Under the pieces are notes generated by a model that was not told the DNA's origin, made no database searches, and was given only the letters and a program-made list of their open reading frames with translations. From Rhynchonema sp. JSB1_4 (Eukaryota; Nematoda; Chromadorea; Monhysterida; Xyalidae): DNA of 64,000 nt. The position numbers were made by a program, and so were the translations under genes. Below, piece after piece: positions 61,401-64,000 of the stretch. Where the stretch lies: contig JASAMV010006835.1 of the NCBI GenBank assembly GCA_030248065.1, forward strand, positions 62,001 through 126,000. The letters run 5' to 3'. How positions within the stretch are numbered: the first letter of the stretch is position 1; each line of letters starts with the position of its first letter.

Positions 61401-63752
61401 TACATGTATAGGCAATCCGCCAGCTCATGGCACTCAACACACACAGGCTGCACGCTACATTACTGCCATCAATGAATGCCTCTATCCTCTGCAGTCGTGA
61501 GTTGAAACATCCCCAAATTTTGCAACAGTGCAGAAAAGTGTTATATCAGGCAGCAAATGAAAACTGAATAAATTAAAAAGCGGTCACCAAAGTATGACAG
61601 TCGCCCAAAGTGTACGTTTTGTTTAGAAAATGGCGTGTGCTGCTGCATGCGCGCTGTGTGTATCAAAAGTGCCATGAGCCGATGGATTGCCTATACATAT
61701 GGGTCGCACAATGACCATATAAGAATCCATCAAAATCAATCTTGATTTTCACGTTCAGTAACTCTTAACTACTGTGCTATTTGTGATTCTCACAAAACAT
61801 TTTCAGCTGAAAATAATCTAGCAGATCAACCACGTTGCCGCAGGTCTGAAACATTCTCTTTACTATACGTGTTTTGTGTGTGATCGCGCAACGCAACGTC
61901 ATTGCCCCGTCACTAGCCTGCTTTGCGATTCAGGAAAAAATTTGACCAATTCTTATAAAGTCATTGTGCGACCAATACCCTACTTGCATAAAACCGAAAC
62001 ATTTGCTCCTTCTGCACATGACTCAAAAATTTTGACCAGTGAAAATTCGTTAAGTTTTAATTCGCGCCAGCTGAGACTGGTTTCCTTTCAGATTTCCCTC
62101 CAGCAATGACACAGCTGTAAAGATAAAGTGGTACTCGTAACAAAATTATCGCAGAGAATGATTGTTTGTGTCAGAAGCGCCAGACAAAAACTAGTGCACT
62201 ACATTTCAAACATCAGCAAACCACTAGAACTGTCTGCTTTAAGTTTTTTTGAAAATCTCAAGGCCAGACTATACATACTTCGTTCTCTGAAAGAACTGAG
62301 AACAAATTCTTGTGTGGTGACTGGCTGCTGTACGCGCGACAGCCAATCAGCGCGCGAGAATTTGTTCTCTGTTCTCTCAGAGAACGAAGTATCTTGTTAG
62401 GACTTCACAGTTTGTTTGTAAGGAAAAGTCAGGGGACCAAACCACACCAGACCAGTACTTTAGTGCTCAACTACGACCAGCCCACCGGCCAAATTGCTAC
62501 ATTTGATTTAGTTTGTAAATGCATAAATAAAAATAAATATAAAACCCTTTGACACTTCTGCAGTTAGAATGCAGAACTAAAGTTTTTAAAAATGGACGTT
62601 CCGGACTCGTTTCAAAACCAAAATAAACAAACTAGTTTTTCCGCAAACGAACACAGCCAAAAAATTAAGCGTTCCAGTGGCTCCGCATTTTAAATTCGAC
62701 ACAAAAGTGACTTCATCCCTTTACATGAAGCTGACCATACACCACACCTGGTGAGCAATGGTCCTCCGTTAGTCTTCATCTGCTGACGGGGATGTGGGAC
62801 GCGTGATTTTGCCGACAAGTTTTGCATATTTATGTACCACAGGAACTTATGCAAATCGTCGTCATGAATCGACATGGCTGGCCAAGTGACATGAACTTCC
62901 GACCCCAAAAAGTCTATTTTCGGCTTAAACTCAAATCATGCCTCACTCGATACGAACATCAATTTACAGTATGTCAAGTGCGGACACGCCACATTTTTAA
63001 AGATATCGTCTGGTTGGAACGGTTCATCGGCAGTCTTGGTGAAACCATATGAACACACACAATGTTCAGCTGATGGAAATGGGAAGGACGCTTTCCCCAC
63101 ACAACAGCACACACCATCATTCATCAGCAACTCTCTTTTCAGACACTCACCTTAACAGCAACATCTACGACCACATGACGCCACTGAGAAGCTCAATACC
63201 GCACAGTATTTTTATTTCAGACTCATACTAAGCAACACATAATTAACAATTACATAAAGATGAAAAAACGAAATAAAAGAGAAGATACGAATGCACCACT
63301 AACCTCATGGTCAGCAACGCTCCGGGTTCCTGATACTCTGGCATGTTGTTGTTGCGTTTGGCGCTTCGCGCTGCGACTGGTAGTGTGGTCTTGCGCTGAA
63401 AAATGTTACCATACCGAAGCTAAAACAATGAATGCATAAGTTTAGGTGGTGAAACATTAACTTACATGGCACATATCTACGTTGCTCGGAAGGATGTTTG
63501 AGTTGGATTCGTTCTGTGATCCGTATCGCCTGAAGATGCCTGCCATGCCTGAAAAGTTAGGTAGATTTTCAGTATTGAGTAAGTAAATAATGTTAAGCCT
63601 GAAGACACTTCATAAGCTTCAGCCTAACCTTCCGACATGCCCTCACTCAGGAAGGACACGGTCGAAACTTTTTTCGGCGGCGCCGAAATCTTTCGTTTCG
63701 ACCCTGTCGCAGCCCCCTGGGAGTGATGGGCCGCAGCACGGTGGGCCGCCAT
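45022..63752 (-). CDS. Voltage-gated potassium channel subunit (Kv, non-Shaker, Shaw/Shab-like)
   Basis: This is a complete, spliced alpha subunit of a voltage-gated K+ channel; four subunits form a membrane pore that repolarises excitable cells. Exons in transcription order: 63752-63629, 63548-63466, 63395-63304, 48061-47907, 47829-47713, 47534-47417, 47354-47249, 47171-about 47064, 46491-46137, 46073-45972, 45648-45574, 45510-45413, 45332-45212, 45125-45022. Phases agree throughout and give about 585 residues. The start (AAAATGG context) has an in-frame TAG upstream near 63800. Domains in order: basic N-terminus, T1 (FIRLNIGG to MMPCC), S1-S6, filter TVGYGD, stop soon after S6. The T1 C...CC zinc motif excludes Shaker-type Kv1. 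The S6 motif reads [11 protein letters not shown], not PxP. Subfamily is uncertain. The only weak splice is the donor after 47064. Confidence 0.9.
46531..47050. repeat. 30-bp minisatellite, 17 units, in a Kv intron
   Basis: There are 17 head-to-tail 30-bp units in perfect register from 46531 to 47040, plus 10 bases of an 18th. The central unit starts CATTGACAAGGAGTCAGAGT, and seven central copies (46711-46920) are identical. Edge copies differ at a few positions (for example CCTTGACAAA and ACTTGACAAA). The array starts 39 bp from the acceptor of the S1-S2 exon and ends next to the T1 exon, so it fills nearly the whole intron. Its length is a multiple of three and at least four frames are open through it. 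Confidence 0.95.
47064..48061 (-). other. Kv gene: linker and T1 tetramerisation domain exons
   Basis: Exon 48061-47907 encodes a Gln/His-rich linker. T1 begins in exon 47829-47713 ([11 protein letters not shown]), continues in 47534-47417 ([20 protein letters not shown]), 47354-47249 ([28 protein letters not shown]) and 47171-47064 ([20 protein letters not shown]). The Cys after LHRPLDV and the CC pair match the zinc site at the T1 interface of Kv2, Kv3 and Kv4 channels. T1 sets which subunits can co-assemble. Confidence 0.85.
48677..49892. mobile_element. Possible non-autonomous DNA transposon with ACTTGTGGTT subterminal repeats
   Basis: Both ends carry clustered copies, in both orientations, of ACTTGTGGTT or its complement: several in 48700-48820 and about eight in 49720-49885, including a palindrome TTGTGGTTTTAAAACCACAA. 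The outer ends read CACTGG...ACTTGT on the left and, reversed, CACTGGGAAGGACTTGTGG on the right. Terminal inverted repeats plus subterminal motifs are typical of DNA transposons. I found no clear target duplication, and the 113-residue minus-strand frame at 49388-49729 is not recognisable, so the ends and the class are uncertain. Confidence 0.45.
51323..52099 (-). CDS. Unrecognised open frame (258 codons) in the Kv intron
   Basis: This is the longest open frame in the 15-kb intron. It is Arg/Cys/Ser-rich with no motif, signal or repeat that I recognise, and it has no splice or promoter support. By my rough estimate a frame this long is somewhat unexpected by chance in 15 kb, so it may be a decayed transposon or a chance frame. 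A real host gene is unlikely. Confidence 0.12.
   Translation of the reverse strand: MLGIEGNHITTVFLLIQTNVGMFTTSVPSVHPVAASIFANFSCYKSKCSSRQKIIRVLFENKYRHTRNERHPRFLGTVYVMRLPVMYADQLSLGPFGYRIVQRCVQRIILENSHKNIQYRHAACMRGQKRGLRAQSVPHSARCAFPKNCSTPLRYAVQQLTLGRQKLLRSNACGTLCGAALERSIAHFGAMSLTSLGLSVSDWLKSVVCLSIFGGCYVQKPEHHDTCALFIQTTSAMYIILCYRIHFISLILFSLFSS
56253..56922. mobile_element. Small hAT-like element (non-autonomous)
   Basis: The element 56261-56914 (654 bp) has 16-bp terminal inverted repeats TAGGGTTCGAACGGGA. It is flanked by GTCATTAG on the left and GTCATTAC on the right, an 8-bp target duplication matching at 7 of 8 positions. The subterminal regions carry several GATCCCGATCCC-type hexamer repeats. 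The TIR core GTTCGAACGGGA is shared with the hAT element at 59816-61028. The plus-strand frame at 56414-56701 (95 codons, CxxC-rich) is unrecognised. Confidence 0.75.
60121..60462 (-). pseudogene. hAT transposase remnant (C-terminal dimerisation domain)
   Basis: The minus-strand frame encodes the hAT family C-terminal dimerisation region: [20 protein letters not shown], then [19 protein letters not shown], then a basic/Leu segment ([15 protein letters not shown]) before the stop. The pattern W-W-x-x-N-x-x-x-F-P-x-L-A-x-x-A and T-S-x-x-S-E-x-x-F-S is characteristic. The catalytic RNase H-like part and the BED zinc finger are missing. The frame is entered from a foldback sequence at about 60464, which replaces the upstream part of the gene. 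Confidence 0.85.
60464..60814. repeat. Large imperfect foldback (nested palindrome) inside the hAT element
   Basis: The sequence from GGGGCGCGGCCATGCAAAC to its complement GTTTGCATGGCCGCTCCC folds back on itself. Outer arms (about 60464-60530 and 60738-60814) and inner arms (about 60531-60612 and 60640-60745) pair with few mismatches. The motif CGGCCATGCAAAC or its complement occurs four times. The centre includes AACCAATCAGCG and its complement. It may be an inserted foldback element or hAT subterminal DNA that rearranged. No clear target duplication is seen. Confidence 0.7.
62275..62392. mobile_element. Short hairpin MITE (possible Tc1/mariner type)
   Basis: This 118-bp sequence has arms of about 35 bp that pair nearly perfectly. 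The ends are ATACTTCGTTCTCTGA and TCAGAGAACGAAGTAT, and the inner arms GAACAAATTCT and AGAATTTGTTC also pair. TA at both borders is compatible with a TA target duplication. The loop is G+C-rich and includes CAGCCAATCAGCGCG. There is no coding capacity. Confidence 0.6.
63304..63752 (-). other. Kv gene: three N-terminal exons
   Basis: Exon 63752-63629 encodes [20 protein letters not shown] and a basic [13 protein letters not shown] stretch, ending phase 1 at GAAG/GTTAGG. Exon 63548-63466 ([15 protein letters not shown]...) joins in phase 1. Exon 63395-63304 ([17 protein letters not shown]...) joins in phase 0 and ends phase 2, matching the exon at 48061. The segment is cytoplasmic, Ala/Arg/Asn-rich and not conserved as far as I can tell. 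The Met at 63546 could be an alternative start. Confidence 0.8.
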
Positions 63753-63762
63753 TTTTGGACGA
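63740..63762 (-). promoter_or_regulatory. YY1-like motif overlapping the Kv start codon
   Basis: On the minus strand the start codon sits in AAAAATGGCGGCCCACC, which contains AAAATGGCGGC, the YY1 consensus. In animals such sites often lie just after the transcription start, overlapping the first ATG. The surroundings (63640-63770) are G+C-rich. Binding is inferred, not shown. Confidence 0.3.
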
Positions 63763-64000
63763 CGCCAAAATAAGTGAATGATTTTGAAAGAACCTTTCTA
63801 TTTTAATTTGTCTGGCGGATAAGAAGATATCACATGGCGAATGCGCCTCCCTCGAAGGATATGGGGCCACTTTGTTTTTGCGTTATCTGTACTGAGAAAT
63901 GGACAAGCAGCTTGCGAAATTGCACAGTATATTCTGCGATTGGTAGGCATATTCTGACGTCAGGTGCTTACAGTTGAGCATTTGAAGAACACAAAATTGT
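63753..64000 (-). other. Kv 5' flank
   Basis: This stretch holds the 5' untranslated region, with an in-frame TAG near 63800, and upstream DNA of the Kv gene. No TATA box at a convincing place and no other gene is seen. Confidence 0.5.

Larger units (their letters stand above)
48062..63303 (-). other. Kv gene: 15.2-kb intron rich in mobile-element remains
   Basis: This intron separates the N-terminal exons from the T1 region. No conserved coding exon was found inside. Recognised contents are the element-like block 48677-49892, two hAT-type elements (56261-56914 and 59816-61028) and a hairpin MITE (62275-62392). The remaining stretches (about 49.9-56.2, 56.9-59.8, 61.0-62.3 and 62.4-63.3 kb) hold only chance-length open frames and no structure I can name. 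Confidence 0.75.

Noticed and set aside
1..64000. tRNA or rRNA genes
   Set aside because: None were recognised by eye; a structured-RNA scan could not be run.

Overview
This is animal (metazoan) nuclear DNA. Genes are split by many spliceosomal introns (GT...AG, mostly 50-400 bp, acceptors usually TTTCAG-like), coding G+C is moderate, and the main gene encodes a giant sarcomeric protein. I cannot fix the species. The mix of Ig and FnIII domains, very long helical 38-residue repeats, 39-residue K/V/T/E repeats, an SH3 domain and a PEVK-like stretch fits an invertebrate titin best. It resembles nematode TTN-1 most, with insect Sallimus as the alternative, so an ecdysozoan is my best guess.

Bases 1-44057 (+ strand) hold the interior of one titin-like gene, cut off at the left edge. 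In order it shows: about 5 Ig domains (1-2805); a poorly conserved helical linker spread over small exons (2890-8510); 4 Ig domains (8420-10747); a short linker; 7 Ig domains (11959-15320); two paralogous mega-exons of about 4.5 and 4.2 kb made of a strict 38-residue repeat in six-fold superrepeats of 228 residues (15880-25048); an array of 39-residue repeats (26825-28800); 85-residue repeats (30295-31240); an SH3 domain (31751-31919); 4 Ig domains; a K/E/P/V-rich PEVK-like segment (34339-35997); 4 Ig domains; then Fn3-Ig2-Fn6-Ig (38011-43970) and the first third of one more Ig (to 44057). The reading frame then runs into an intron and no further exon is visible, so the kinase-side end, if there is one, lies outside the window or has been lost.

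Bases 45022-63752 (- strand) hold a complete voltage-gated potassium channel (Kv) gene. I could join 14 coding exons in consistent phase into a protein of about 585 residues: basic N-terminus, T1 tetramerisation domain with a C...CC zinc motif, S1-S6, an [20 protein letters not shown] S4 and a TVGYGD filter. It is convergent with, or nested in, the titin gene. A 30-bp minisatellite of 17 units fills the intron before the S1-S2 exon. A 15.2-kb intron near the 5' end (48062-63303) is a transposon landing site. It holds a 1.2-kb hAT element with perfect 8-bp target duplications and a remnant of the transposase dimerisation domain, a second small hAT-like element with the same terminal core, a foldback sequence inside the first hAT, a short hairpin MITE and a further element-like block. 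Another MITE (PIF/Harbinger-like, TAA duplications) sits in a titin intron at 4.5 kb.

The least expected whole-window signal is an excess of the 8-mer TGAAACAT/ATGTTTCA: 31 copies by hand count against roughly 3 expected, in coding, intronic and transposon DNA alike.
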